A stretch of 64,000 bases of DNA from Schizochytrium sp. CCTCC M209059 (lineage: Eukaryota > Sar > Bigyra > Thraustochytrida > Thraustochytriidae): contig KN805371.1 of NCBI GenBank assembly GCA_000818945.1, positions 479,994 through 543,993 on the forward strand, in the 5' to 3' direction. The notes beneath the pieces were generated by a model. It was not told where the DNA came from. It ran no database searches and worked only from the letters and a program-made list of their open reading frames with translations. Made by a program: the position numbers and the translations under genes. Of this stretch, positions 47,649-58,117 are shown in pieces. The first letter of the stretch is position 1; every line of letters starts with the position of its first letter.

Positions 47649-50245
47649 ATGGAGGCCGCCACGGAGGCGGGCGCCGGCAAGGCCCAGGCCTGGCTCGAGG
47701 TAAGTCGCCGCGGAGAGCGAGCAGCGAGCGCGCGATTCGCCCCTCGGCGAGACGGACGCCGCGGCGGGATGCAGACGTGCGTGTGAAGCGCGGGCCCAAG
47801 GCTAAAACTCCGAGACGTGCCATGCATGCATAGGACGCGGGCGAGGAAAGGCGGAAGCGAGGCGAGAGCGGGACTAACGAGGAGTAAATGCGCATGTGGA
47901 ACGCACAGGTGATTCTGGAGGAACGCTTCCCGTCGACGTTTCATGACTCGCTGCGATCGGGCGTGCGTTTGTGCCAGACGGTGAACGCGATTTGGCCGAG
48001 AACCATTTCTAAGATCCGACGAGGCATGACGCCTCAAGTGCAAAGCGAAAATGTTAACAGGTACCTGGATGCGTGCAGACGACTCGGTCTCGCGGATGAG
48101 GAGCTTTTCCGAGCTGAGGACCTTGTTGCAGGCACAAACCTGGACAAAGTCGCGCAGAATGTCCTCGCCCTTCGCAAGCTCGTCCATGCCAAAGTGCCGC
48201 ACCAAGACTTGCAGATGTTGCTAATCCACGTGGCTGGAACGCGACGCAAGTTTCGCGAAAGTACCTTGAGTGGAAACAAAGGCTCATCGCATGCCCAAGC
48301 CAAATCGCTTTTGGAGTCGAGAAACGTGATTCCCCACGCCATGCGCAGCGGCGCACCGCCGACACGTCCCCACTGGCGGCAGCGAAGACCACCGCCTCCG
48401 CCCACGGTTGCAGAGCAGAAAGAGCTGTTTGAGGCGGGGACACTTCGCACCGACAACTTGGACGAGTCGGCGTGGATTGGACAAAACGCCGACATGCAGC
48501 GCGGCGCGTACTCCCCGTCCGTCTGCTCCGTGTCGAGCGCCTCGTCGCTTTCCACGCTCGAGTCATGGGCCGGCGTGGGTAGCAATAGCGCGAACACGGG
48601 CAGCGCAAATGTGGGGCAGCTAAATACCATGGCAATTCTGGAGGCTGCCTTTCACACGGGCACAATGGTCTCGCATCTTGTCGAGTCGCGACGACGCCAA
48701 CGTCGCGGATCAACATCAAGTGGCGCTACTCGCAAGCCCACGCGAAGTGGCAGCTTCGGCGACGATTTCGAGGCCATTGATGCCGCCAGTCTTGAGCTGG
48801 CGGCACTTGTCATGGAAGACTCGGCCTCTCAAGCTGAGTCCACGGGGAGCTTTTGCGATTTGGAAGCCGAACTGTATCATGAAGACAGCGAGTGGATTTT
48901 GCTGCAAGAACCCATGGCCAAGTCGTCGTCTGCAGCAGATGCGGGTGCTGGTCCGCGACATGCATTGAGTGCTGAACGTCTTGAGACCATTTTTGCAAAA
49001 AGCCTCGACGAGGATGAGGCCCGCGGAGCGGTTTGGGGCCATGTACTTGATCAAGAGCAGATGCAAGTGCTGCGCGCGCCGTGGAGAGGCGCGGTGTTGC
49101 GGTCGACGAAGACGATGGCGTTGCCTTCGAAGGACGGTGATATTGGCATCGATGAAAATGCCTTTTCCATGGACGCGGACCGCGTACGCGCGTTGTTGAT
49201 CCGAGGTGTACCCGCCGAGCTTCGCGCTGAAGTGTGGCTGTTGTGTAGCGGTGCGATGAAGCGTATGGCAGTGCGACGCAACTACTATTTGAAGCTGGTG
49301 CAAAGTGCAGGGACGTTTGGCGAGGAAGATGAGAATGAGGCGGGGGACCAGGATAGTTCACCGGCCAATGCCGTGGATGCGCAAGGTCAAGCCGCACGTT
49401 CACGCGTGTTGGGTGCGCTGCAGCGACGCAATTCGGGGGTCGTGGATCCGCAGGGGCGTCTTGCCTCTCTTGCGGAGTTCACGTGCCGTTATTGCAGTGA
49501 GGAGGCGGCCTTTTGGCTGGCGACCCAAGTCTGTGAGTACATGGTACCTCTCGATCACTTTGCCTCGGGCCTGAGCGCCGCCGTAGATCAATATGTTTTG
49601 TCGTGTCTTTTGCATGATGCCTTTCCTAAGGAGATGGCGCATTTGCAAAAGGTTTGCAAACCAGCGCAGGCGCCAGGCCAAGAGGCGCCGCCTCTTGTTG
49701 CGCGGTTGCCGCTCATGGATTGGGTCCAGCGTCTCTGGGTCTGCGCACAAGACATCCCAACGGAGCTGACAATGCGCATCTGGGACCTTTTTGTCTTTGA
49801 TGGAGAGCCCGTTCTTTTTGCTTGCACGCTCGCCCTTGTGGCGCAAGCACGCACACAATTGCTCAAGACTCGTTCGCTCGAAGAGGCTCGCAAATGTCTG
49901 TGCGAAACCGCTGCAGATGCAGCAAGGAATGCGACGGCATTTTGCCATTTGATTGTGACGCACTTTGTGTCCCCAACGCAGCTTAATACGCTTCGAAATC
50001 GCTATGTGGGCTTGGTCTCGGCGAAGATTGCGCGTCACGTTTGTAGTGGTCAGCAAGGGACCGGGTCGGCCATGAAGTCGCATTCTACAGCAAGTCACAT
50101 TCGGCGCGCTTTGCTCCGATTTCAGAAGAACCAGCGCACGTATCTTCGCAAGATGCAGCCAAGATCTGTGGACTCTCTTGCCAATCTGGTAGCAACATAT
50201 TACCATCGTGGAGGATTTGAAGCTGGGAAAACAATTGTAGCGTAG
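47649..50245 (+). CDS. calponin-homology plus TBC (Rab-GAP-like) fusion protein (two exons)
   Basis: Exon 1 (47649-47699) encodes a 17-residue start ending AWLE. A GTAAGT donor and CACAG acceptor remove a 209-base intron (47700-47908), and exon 2 continues VILEERFPSTFHDSLRSGVR, completing the first helix of a calponin-homology domain (about residues 10-115). The mature protein is 795 residues. A Ser-rich middle follows. The C-terminal 350 residues are TBC-like: LLIRGVPAELRAEVWLLCSG, then EEAAFWLATQVCEYMVPLDH. In my alignment the arginine-finger motif (IxxDxxR) is not conserved, and the glutamine-finger YxQ reads DPQ, so GAP activity is doubtful. It probably links cytoskeleton and membrane traffic; that is inference from domains. 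Confidence 0.85.
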
Positions 50246-50691
50246 ACAGAACCGGATGCGGCGCGCTCATCTTACGGATTGCTGCCGTAAACACGTGTGT
50301 AGGCAATCTTTGATAATTTGGTTGTGTGACGAGAAAATTTTGTCAACAAAAGAAGGAGAGAGTGATTGATTAACTTCGAGTGAACGAGCTCATCATGCCA
50401 GGTCGGTTGGATTGTCGTCTGCGTTCGTTCGTATAAAGAAAGAAGACATGTGTTCTCCTTGTCGCAAGAAGTCAAACTTGTAAAAAATAAAAAGGGAAAT
50501 TCTTCGTGTTGTCTGGTGTTGTTGTCTCTAATAAAAGAAAATGATGAGAAAAGGAAGGAAATGTCGATCTATACCTTTTATGAGATCAGGCCTTGACACG
50601 TGCGATACAAATTGGCAAGGAGCTAGGTCTTTTCTTTTCTCTTTTTTTCTTTTTTTTTTCTCTTTTTCTTTTTCTTCGTCTTCTTCCTTTT
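50246..50691. other. convergent 3' region
   Basis: This lies between the CH-TBC gene (+) and the TPR/cNMP-binding gene (-). It contains AATAAA-like sequences (50484-50489 and near 50531) and a TTTTTCTTT pyrimidine tract (50631-50690). No coding signal. Confidence 0.6.
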
Positions 50692-52656
50692 CTATCGCCT
50701 GACTGCAAGCAAGGGCGCGAGTTTGGTGCGTGCTGCCTTCCAATTGGATTTTGGTGTTTTGCGTGCAAAACGACTAAGATTCTTGCGAAGACATTGGCGC
50801 TCTTCAAAGGTGGTGTGTGCGTAATAGTCTTTGATGGAGAGGAGAAGAACTGTTGACTTTGTCTTGCAGACGAGCGACATGTTCGCGCGACGGTCAACGA
50901 GCGCGGGAGAAAGCAAACTCTGGTTGAAAATGTCCTTGGTGCCTATTTCTCCGACTAGCGACGACGGACGGCGCATCAAGAGACACTTGCCATGAAGCAC
51001 GAAGCCAATGTTGCGGAGTGGGGCGTCCTGCGCAACAATGACTTGATCAGCCGTGAACAGACGCTCAGGACCCATGGCAAGCGCGAGAGCACGAAGTGTA
51101 TTTTCACAAAATCCTCGGAAGACGTCAAATTGCTGAAGAAGAACAAGGTTTTTCGCAAGCTTGGACTGGGTGTAATTGATCAGCAGGCGCTGAATGTGTG
51201 GAGTGGGCAGAGAAATACCGCTGGAAGGATCGTCGGCACGCCATTGTGCTTCATAAGAAGGTGAAAGATCTTGGGACTGCAGGGATATGGATGGGTCTGC
51301 CGTCTCTGCGAGCTCGCCGGGCCAGCACGTTTTAATTACGGTCGGCACACCGACAGCGGGATGCGTTTTGACAAGATCCAGTTTGCCGCGAAGAAGAATA
51401 CAGTGGGACCCCTGTGGGAGCGTTTCCCCCTGCTGCAAGTCAAAAAGACGCGCATGGTGAGCAGCTTCAACGTGCAGCGTTTTAGGAAGGCTTTGCCAGA
51501 ATGGGACACCGCGAATCACGCGTGCCAAATCCTGGATTTGCTCATCGCTTCGCTCTTCGGGCTCGATGGCAGCAATGGCAATGTGTTTTCCTAGCGTCAC
51601 GGTGTCTCTAAACTCGAGTTGGTCCCAGAATTTTGAGGCCTCGAAAAAGAGAGGATGGAGACCTGGGAAGGAGATGATGCGCGTACGCAATCCGTCTGGT
51701 TGCGACTGATCGAGCACGGGGATGGCAGTCTCGACCAAATCCGCTTGATCTGTGTGGTCTTGCCCGTCGTCAGTTCGTGACACAATGTTTAGACGATGTT
51801 GGTTTGGTGGAGGCCTTGATGGGGTTGACGTGACAAGAAGATAGTCCTTGCTGGCTGCGTAGAAGTCGCCCTTGACCTTTTTCCCGGTACCTAGATCGAT
51901 GACTCTACGTCGATGCGCGAGAGCCCGCGCTCGATAAAACTCAGGCCTTGAGGCGTCAAGCGCAATAGCTGTGTCAAGCGCATCAACAGCTTCCTGGCAG
52001 TAGCCGGCGGCAAGACTGACGACGCCAAGATTGAAATGCACCACGGAAATGAGAGGTGCGAGACGTACGGCAGCCTGGAACGAGAGACGCGCAGCTTGAA
52101 ATTCGCCAATACATGCTTCGAGGTAACCGAGATTGATCCACGTCTTTTCATCTTCGGGGTCGCGACGAGCGGCCTCGCGGAGGAGTGCAACGGCGCCGCA
52201 GAGGTCTCCTTTGCAGCGTGTTTCCCAGCCAAGATCGTAAAAGTAGCGTGCGTTGCGCACTCCAATGTCGCACGCACTGTGATCTTCGCCGCGGAGTTCG
52301 AAGAGCTCTTCAAGTAGAGGTTCTGGTGCTGGTAGCCCAATTTCCTCGCGCAGACGAGCTTCGTTGAGGACGGCCATGACGGTTTGCGTTTGGGACGGGC
52401 CGGCTTTGCGCAGCATCTCGGCAAGCTCTTTATTGAGGTTCACAGCAAAGTCATCTTCGCAAGAGCTGCTGTTCTGATTTGAGCGCTCGAGCTGCGACTG
52501 CGTCTGTGTCGACTGTGTCGTGGCGGCCAGGGTTGTGTTTCGTCGAAGAAGACCGGTTCTTTGTCTTCGTCGTGCTCTCTGTCTTGCGGATGCACAATCT
52601 CGCGGCCTGCGCGGGCTACGGCCCTGCGGCGCCTTGGCTGGCACGAGATGGAGCAT
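50692..52656 (-). CDS. TPR protein with two cyclic-nucleotide-binding-like domains
   Basis: A 654-residue protein from the ATG at 52656; the ten upstream codons start at TTG. After a basic leader, residues about 125-260 contain TPR-like helical repeats (RCKGDLCGAVALLREAARRD, KTWINLGYLEACIGEFQAAR, VVHFNLGVVSLAAGYCQEAV). Two cyclic-nucleotide-binding folds follow: one near 380-460 (IRGVPFWQSLPK ... CILLRGKLDL ... WPGELAE) and one near 520-600 (FDVFRGFCENTLRALALAMG ... LHGKCLLMRRP). The phosphate-binding cassettes (GELAE, GEIGT) lack the usual Arg, so ligand binding is uncertain. The role is probably a signalling scaffold. It converges with the CH-TBC gene. Confidence 0.8.
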   Translation of the reverse strand: MLHLVPAKAPQGRSPRRPRDCASARQRARRRQRTGLLRRNTTLAATTQSTQTQSQLERSNQNSSSCEDDFAVNLNKELAEMLRKAGPSQTQTVMAVLNEARLREEIGLPAPEPLLEELFELRGEDHSACDIGVRNARYFYDLGWETRCKGDLCGAVALLREAARRDPEDEKTWINLGYLEACIGEFQAARLSFQAAVRLAPLISVVHFNLGVVSLAAGYCQEAVDALDTAIALDASRPEFYRARALAHRRRVIDLGTGKKVKGDFYAASKDYLLVTSTPSRPPPNQHRLNIVSRTDDGQDHTDQADLVETAIPVLDQSQPDGLRTRIISFPGLHPLFFEASKFWDQLEFRDTVTLGKHIAIAAIEPEERSDEQIQDLARVIRGVPFWQSLPKTLHVEAAHHARLFDLQQGETLPQGSHCILLRGKLDLVKTHPAVGVPTVIKTCWPGELAETADPSISLQSQDLSPSYEAQWRADDPSSGISLPTPHIQRLLINYTQSKLAKNLVLLQQFDVFRGFCENTLRALALAMGPERLFTADQVIVAQDAPLRNIGFVLHGKCLLMRRPSSLVGEIGTKDIFNQSLLSPALVDRRANMSLVCKTKSTVLLLSIKDYYAHTTFEERQCLRKNLSRFARKTPKSNWKAARTKLAPLLAVRR

Positions 52657-55150
52657 GGGTGAAGGAGAGAAAATAAGAGTGAACAAATGGTGAGAGATTC
52701 AGCTCGTCACTACGAAAACGTTTGGCGCAGCCCGTGTTGTCGACACACACGTTCTCTCTTCTCCCTCGTCTCGGCTGTCGTTTTCTGTCCTGGCCGCACC
52801 GCTTCCAGCGCGTTCCCACCAAGTCCGCGGAAACCAGTGTGCACTCCGTTCCCATCTTCGCGCGGACCCCTCCCCCCAACCTCCCTACTCCTGCCTCGAG
52901 CCGCCCTCGCCGCCGCGTGCTCCGCGCGCCTCTACTCTAACCCTCAGCTTACCCAGCGAGCGTAAACTTCCGTTTCATCAGCGGGGCGCTGTGGGGACAG
53001 GCGCGTCGGGTTTGCAGGGCGGTGGCCGCTGCAGAACCAGGCATGGGCAGTCGACCGGGCACGCGCGAGTGCACGACAGTGCATCCACGCCCGCCTGCCT
53101 GCAAGAGAAACAGACGGACAACGAACGGCAGGTCGGCTCCCTACGCGCGCGGCAGTGCAATGCAGTGCGGGGCGTGAGGGTGGAAAAGCAAAGGGCGGGG
53201 GAAAGGCGGAGGGGCCGGCCGCACCGCTTGCTCGCTCTCCGTTGCTACGCTTGCTATAGTAAAAGGCTCTGTGACAAAGGGTTTCCTTACCGCGTGCCTC
53301 GGCAACGACTGGAAAGGCTGTCCCTACCTATTCCCGGTTCCGATGATTGCGTCAAGCGGCAGCTACCACGGCTGCAGATAAGGAGGGAGGAAGGGCAACG
53401 CATCCTGCGCGCAGCGAGTCTGCCTACCCTTTTTTTCTTATTTTTTAGCCCTGCTCGTTGACGCGCGGGGCTCCCCGATCCTCTGTGGGGGAAAGCCCTC
53501 GATGTGGGACCACAGCGAAGTTAATTGAGGGGGCCGCAGAAGGTGTAGCTTGCTTCCCACAAAGTCCGGTGTTCAAAGCAACGGGCAGGCGGTTGCGGCG
53601 CCGAGGGCTTTTTCTTTTTCGCGTGGCCTTGGTTCCTCGCGTGCCTCGCGTTCTGCGGTGCAAGCAGAGAGGCCGCTCCCCTTTCGACTCGCCTCCTGTC
53701 GTCCGTCTCGGTTCGTCTCATTTCCTCTCGCGGCAATTGAACCGCGCGCGCGCGCGCTAGCTGTGGCCGCGGCCGCCGCCTTCTGCGACGTCTCTGCTCG
53801 CTTCGTCTTCTATAGTTTTCCCTGATAGCCACCTTTTGTTTGACTTGCCAGCCAGTATGCACCTTTGCATTGGCCGCGTGGCTGTTTGGCTCGTTGATTG
53901 GTTGGTTGGTATAAGCTGGTAAGGTATAGTTGAGTGGCTGCGACGGCCTCCTGCTGCTCGAGTATATCGAGTATAGATTAGAATCGATTGCCTCCTCGTC
54001 TCGCGTCCGGCGGCGGAGCGAGGCGAAGCGGTGCCGTTCGTTGGTTTGTATGTAAGCTTTGGACAAAGAGGCTTCCTGGTACAACAGCTGCGCCGTCCGG
54101 ACCGCGCGGGGATCCTCGATCTCGCAGGGCCCTGCACCTCGGGCCGGCCGTTCGGTCGCCCGAAGCTAGCAGCTACTCGCAGCGGCCCGACCGCGAGCTG
54201 CGGGCGAGCGATGTTTCTTGGGCCGCTTTCCCCGAACACGAGGCCTTTCTTTCATTCTTGCTCAGGCCGTCCCTCTCTCTCTGTACGTATCAATCTATCT
54301 TCCTTTCTTTCCTTTGATCTTTTTCTCCTACCGCCTTTTTCTTTCTTTCGTTCTTTCTTTTGTTGCAGCGCAGGCTGCTGCTGCTGCTGCTGGCGTACCG
54401 TCCATCGCTGCCCTCGCTCGCGAGCTTCCTGACGCTCCTCCGGACATCTCGCGCGTGGCTCGCAGCGTTGCTGTTCGCAGCGTCGCGACCCAGGCTCAGC
54501 TTCTCCGCCTTACGGCCCGACCCGGCACAAAGCGCGGGCCCTCAGCGCCTCGCGAGGCCCGCCCGAAAGGAAAGCGAAGGAAAGGAAAGATATTGGCCGG
54601 ACCTCGATCGGTGCAAAAATATCAGCCAGCGCTTGCGGCCAAGGCTGCCCGCCCGTCCGGGCCGCCGCACGCCGTGTGCGCCGTCGCTGGCGGGCTGCTC
54701 GCTGCTGCGGTTTGCGGCTCCACGCTGCTGCTGCATGATGCACGCCGCAGCAGCGCCTTGCACGCCCGGACCTAGGAGGCCCCTCCAACTCCGGGAGCCT
54801 GCGGCACGCGCTAGCATCATGCGAGCGTGCTAGCAAGCGCATGCGTGCGTGCGTGCGTGCCTTTCGCAGCCAGGCTAGCCTCTGCCCGCTGGGCGGCTTG
54901 GGCCCTCCGGGCGCCCACGGCGCTGCGGCGGCTTAGCCTTGGCCCTTGAGCCTTGGTATCTTGGCCGCCGCCTGGCTGCTGTTCTATCTCGTTTCCCAAG
55001 CACGCAGCTGCACCTCGCCCGCTCGCTCTCTCCGCTGCCTGTCTCTAATCTCTACCGCCGCCGCCTGCCAGCCAGCCAGCGAGCAAGTTGCGGCGAGGAT
55101 CGCAAGATCGCAGGATCGGGACCGCAGGATCGCCACCTGCTCCTCTCCTG

Positions 55151-55189
<39 letters not shown>
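55151..55189. repeat. (CAAG)n tetranucleotide array
   Basis: Nine to ten perfect GCAA/CAAG units followed by degenerate GCAGGCGGGCAAGC. Confidence 0.93.
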
Positions 55190-55190
<1 letters not shown>

Positions 55191-56474
55191 GCGGGCAAGC
55201 AGGCAGCTGCGGCAGACCCGACCGCGCGCGCAATCGCTGACCGCGAGCGAGGCGCGGAGGCGGCGGCGCGAGGCGGCAAGGAGAAAGACAAATTCGTCGA
55301 TAGAGCGGGCAAGGGGGCGGGAGCGGCTCTCGCGCCGCAGCGCTGCGGGGAGGAGGACGGCGGTGGGGAAGCTGGGGGGGGAGGGGTGATGGGGAAGGGA
55401 AAAGGGGCGAGCGAGTGTGGGAAGGGGGGGATGAAGGCAGGGACAAAGGGGGGGGGGAATGCACTCGCCATCGCTGTGTGAGGCGGTGTGGGGCCGAGCG
55501 GAGGCGGTCTGCGCCCGGGAGGCCGCGGCATCCCTGCTTACAGAAGGCGCAGCTGGCGCGACGCGGCCCCCCCGCACTTTCCCTCAGTGGCTAGGAGGCG
55601 GTCCCTGCAGCAAAGCTGTAGCTTGCTTTGTCGGCTTGTTTGCTCACACCTGCTAGCTTGCCTTTTTGTCCGGGGCCGACCGAGGGGAACATTGACAACG
55701 CGACGACGGAGCAAGCAACCGAAAGCGAGAGCAAGCGAGCGTGCAAAATATCTGACTGGCTGGCTGGTTAGCTGGCGGCTGAAGGCTAACATGACTTGCT
55801 GGTGGCCCCGGCGCTTTTGCTCCGCCACCACTCGCTTTTAGCGTCGGAGCTGAAGCTGCTGCGGAGCACGAGACGTGGTGGCTTCGCGCGATCAGGCACC
55901 GCAGAGGACCAGAAGCCGTCATTTCGCTGGACATATCACAACAACTGCAGCAGCACAGCGGGCAGTCTGCTCCGCTTTGGATCGCCCGCCCGAGAACGAG
56001 TGGAGTGAAAGGGGAGAAGGAAATTAGCGCTGCGTGCGTGCCTGCCTGCGTGCGTGCCTGCCTGCCTGATGTGATGCGGCCTCAGGGAAGCTGAGACAAA
56101 AGTTGCTCTAGACGCTCGCGGTCTCCACCACGGGAGCGACCGCATGCGCACGCCGCACACAAAAAACTGCAGACGGCCTCGCTGACTGGCTGGTTGGCTG
56201 GTTGGTTGGCGGGCTGGTTGGCTGCCTGGCTGACCGACCGCTCCCCGGGCCGTGCCAGGCCAATCAAGCGCTCGCTACGGCATCCCGAGCTTCCCTGTTT
56301 TGCCCATCCCCCCAAATAGTAATGCTGTCCAGTGTAATGTAGCGCAAAGTAATGCAGTGTAATGCCAGTCTCCCGAGAAAGCCTGCCCACCGCATCCGAG
56401 ACGCCAGTGTCTCAAACGTGGTATAAATCCAGTAGTAAATCAGAAGCTAGCTCGCCATCGCTCTCTCGCGATCA

Positions 56475-56501
56475 CCCCCCCCCCCCCCCCCCCCCCCCCC
56501 C
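56475..56501. repeat. poly(C) homopolymer, 27 bases
   Basis: An unbroken run of 27 C after GATCA and before AGCTAG. Homopolymers of this length are rare and prone to sequencing error; the true length may differ. Confidence 0.9.
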
Positions 56502-58117
56502 AGCTAGTGGCAGTGGTTGGCCAAGCTGATCGCCCCCAGGTGTGGGGGAGGGCGCCGCCGCGCCGGGCTAGCTAATAGTTCAACTAGCTAGCTGCGCGCT
56601 GCTGCTGCCGCAAAGAAGAAGAAAAATCAGAAAACGGAGCGGTGTGGGGCGGTGCCGCTTCGCGCTGCTTCGCGCTGCGCTGCTAGTGCAGTGGGAGACT
56701 GTCCTTGCTGGCAGGCTTGCTTGCTGACCGGCCGGCGCACGGAGGTTTCGTTGCCGCCGCGCGAGCCTGCGCGGCGGCAGTTGCGCGAAAGCTGCAGCTT
56801 CAGGAGGGGGAAGGAAACGGTGCGGGCTGGATGGAATGGAATGGAATGGAATGGACTGGATTCTTGCTTCCGTGGCTATAGCCTGGTTTGCTCGAGCTCA
56901 GCGGGCTGGCCGGGTCGGAGTCCGGGGTTGGTGCACGTTTGGTACTTGGCGCTGCACTCGCGCGAGCGCCGCAGCCGCAGGCAAGTGAGTGGTGGGCAGA
57001 GAGTGGGCAGCAGGGCGGCCAAAGCGCGCAGGGAGGGCGGCTCCGGCCAAGTCGACTTGCTTGACGGAACACGCCGCAGAGTCTGCCTCGCCTGCTCGCC
57101 TGCCATGGCTGCTCGCCTGCTCTCCCTCTCTGTCTCTGGGGGCGGTCTCTCCCCCCCCCGCTTCCCCGCAGTCCCTCCCGCGCCCCTCAGACGCGCTCTG
57201 GCCGCGTCGCGATCTCTGAAAAGACCGCGAGCGACCTTTGAAGGATGGAAGGCGCGGGCGCGGCGACGGTCCGGCTGCCCGGCTGCCCGGTAGCACGGCC
57301 AGCCGTGCGTCGCCGCGCGACGTCGAGCTGCGCACTGAGCGAGCGAGCGGGAGGGAGTGAGAGGCAGGCCGCGGAGGAAGGAGCCAAGGAGGCAGTGCCG
57401 CGCCGATCTCACGCGCCGCGCCGTGCCAGCAGCCAGCTTGGAAGCCCCTTTTTTGTTTTTGTTGTTGCGCGGATACAGACGGCCGCACCACCCATTCGCT
57501 GCTGCGCTGCCCCACGCGCACCCGCGTCCAAGCGAAAGCGAATCCACTGGCAGCCCGCCACGTGGGGGAGAAGAGGAGGAGGAGGTGGAGGAAGGGGGGA
57601 AAGGCAAACGCAGGCTCGCGGTCGAGTGAAGGCGAGGCGAGGCGAGACGAGGCGGGGGGAGCCCCCGCCTCGCGTCGCCCCGCTGCGCCCCACGAGGACG
57701 GCTCGCGCCCACACCCCTACGGGGGCGCGCTGCGGGATTCAATTTGAGCTGCTGTGGGTAAGGGCACTGGGCGGTGTGAGGGGAAAATGGGGAGAAAAGC
57801 CAAGCTGTAGCATTGAGCAATTGAAACGCTAGCATCTCCGTCGGCCGACTGGAGAAGCCGCAGACCCGAAACAGGGAAGCTACTAGCTTGCCAAAGCGCC
57901 TCACTGCTGCAGCCCTCTGCTTGCCCGCGCGCGCCCTTCACCGTCGCCGCCGCCGCCGCCGCCGCGCCTGAACGCGCGCGCTCGCTCGCTCGCCCGCACG
58001 CACGCACGCCCGCACGCGCGCACGAACGTACGCCCCGCGTGTGTTCTCCGGACAGAAAGGCCGGCCGTCCGCCTGTTGTCCAGCAACATCACCAAGAAGA
58101 AGAAGAAGATCAACGAG

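Larger units (their letters stand above)
52657..58117. other. 5.4-kb gene-poor, repeat-rich stretch upstream of the MYB gene
   Basis: No protein-like frame is supportable despite many open frames from GC bias. It holds TGCG repeats (54841-54858), a CAAG array (55151-55189), TGCC/TGCG repeats (56038-56068), TGGCTGGT repeats (56183-56235), a C27 homopolymer (56475-56501), GGAAT pentamers (56829-56851) and a CCG run before the MYB gene (57943-57966). It may contain an unusually long promoter or leader for the MYB gene, a noncoding RNA, or an intron-rich gene I cannot resolve. Confidence 0.55.

Noticed and set aside
56876..57904. 342-codon minus-strand frame in the gene-poor region
   Set aside because: Arg/Pro/Ser low complexity typical of GC-rich spacer; no motif and overlapping frames on both strands.
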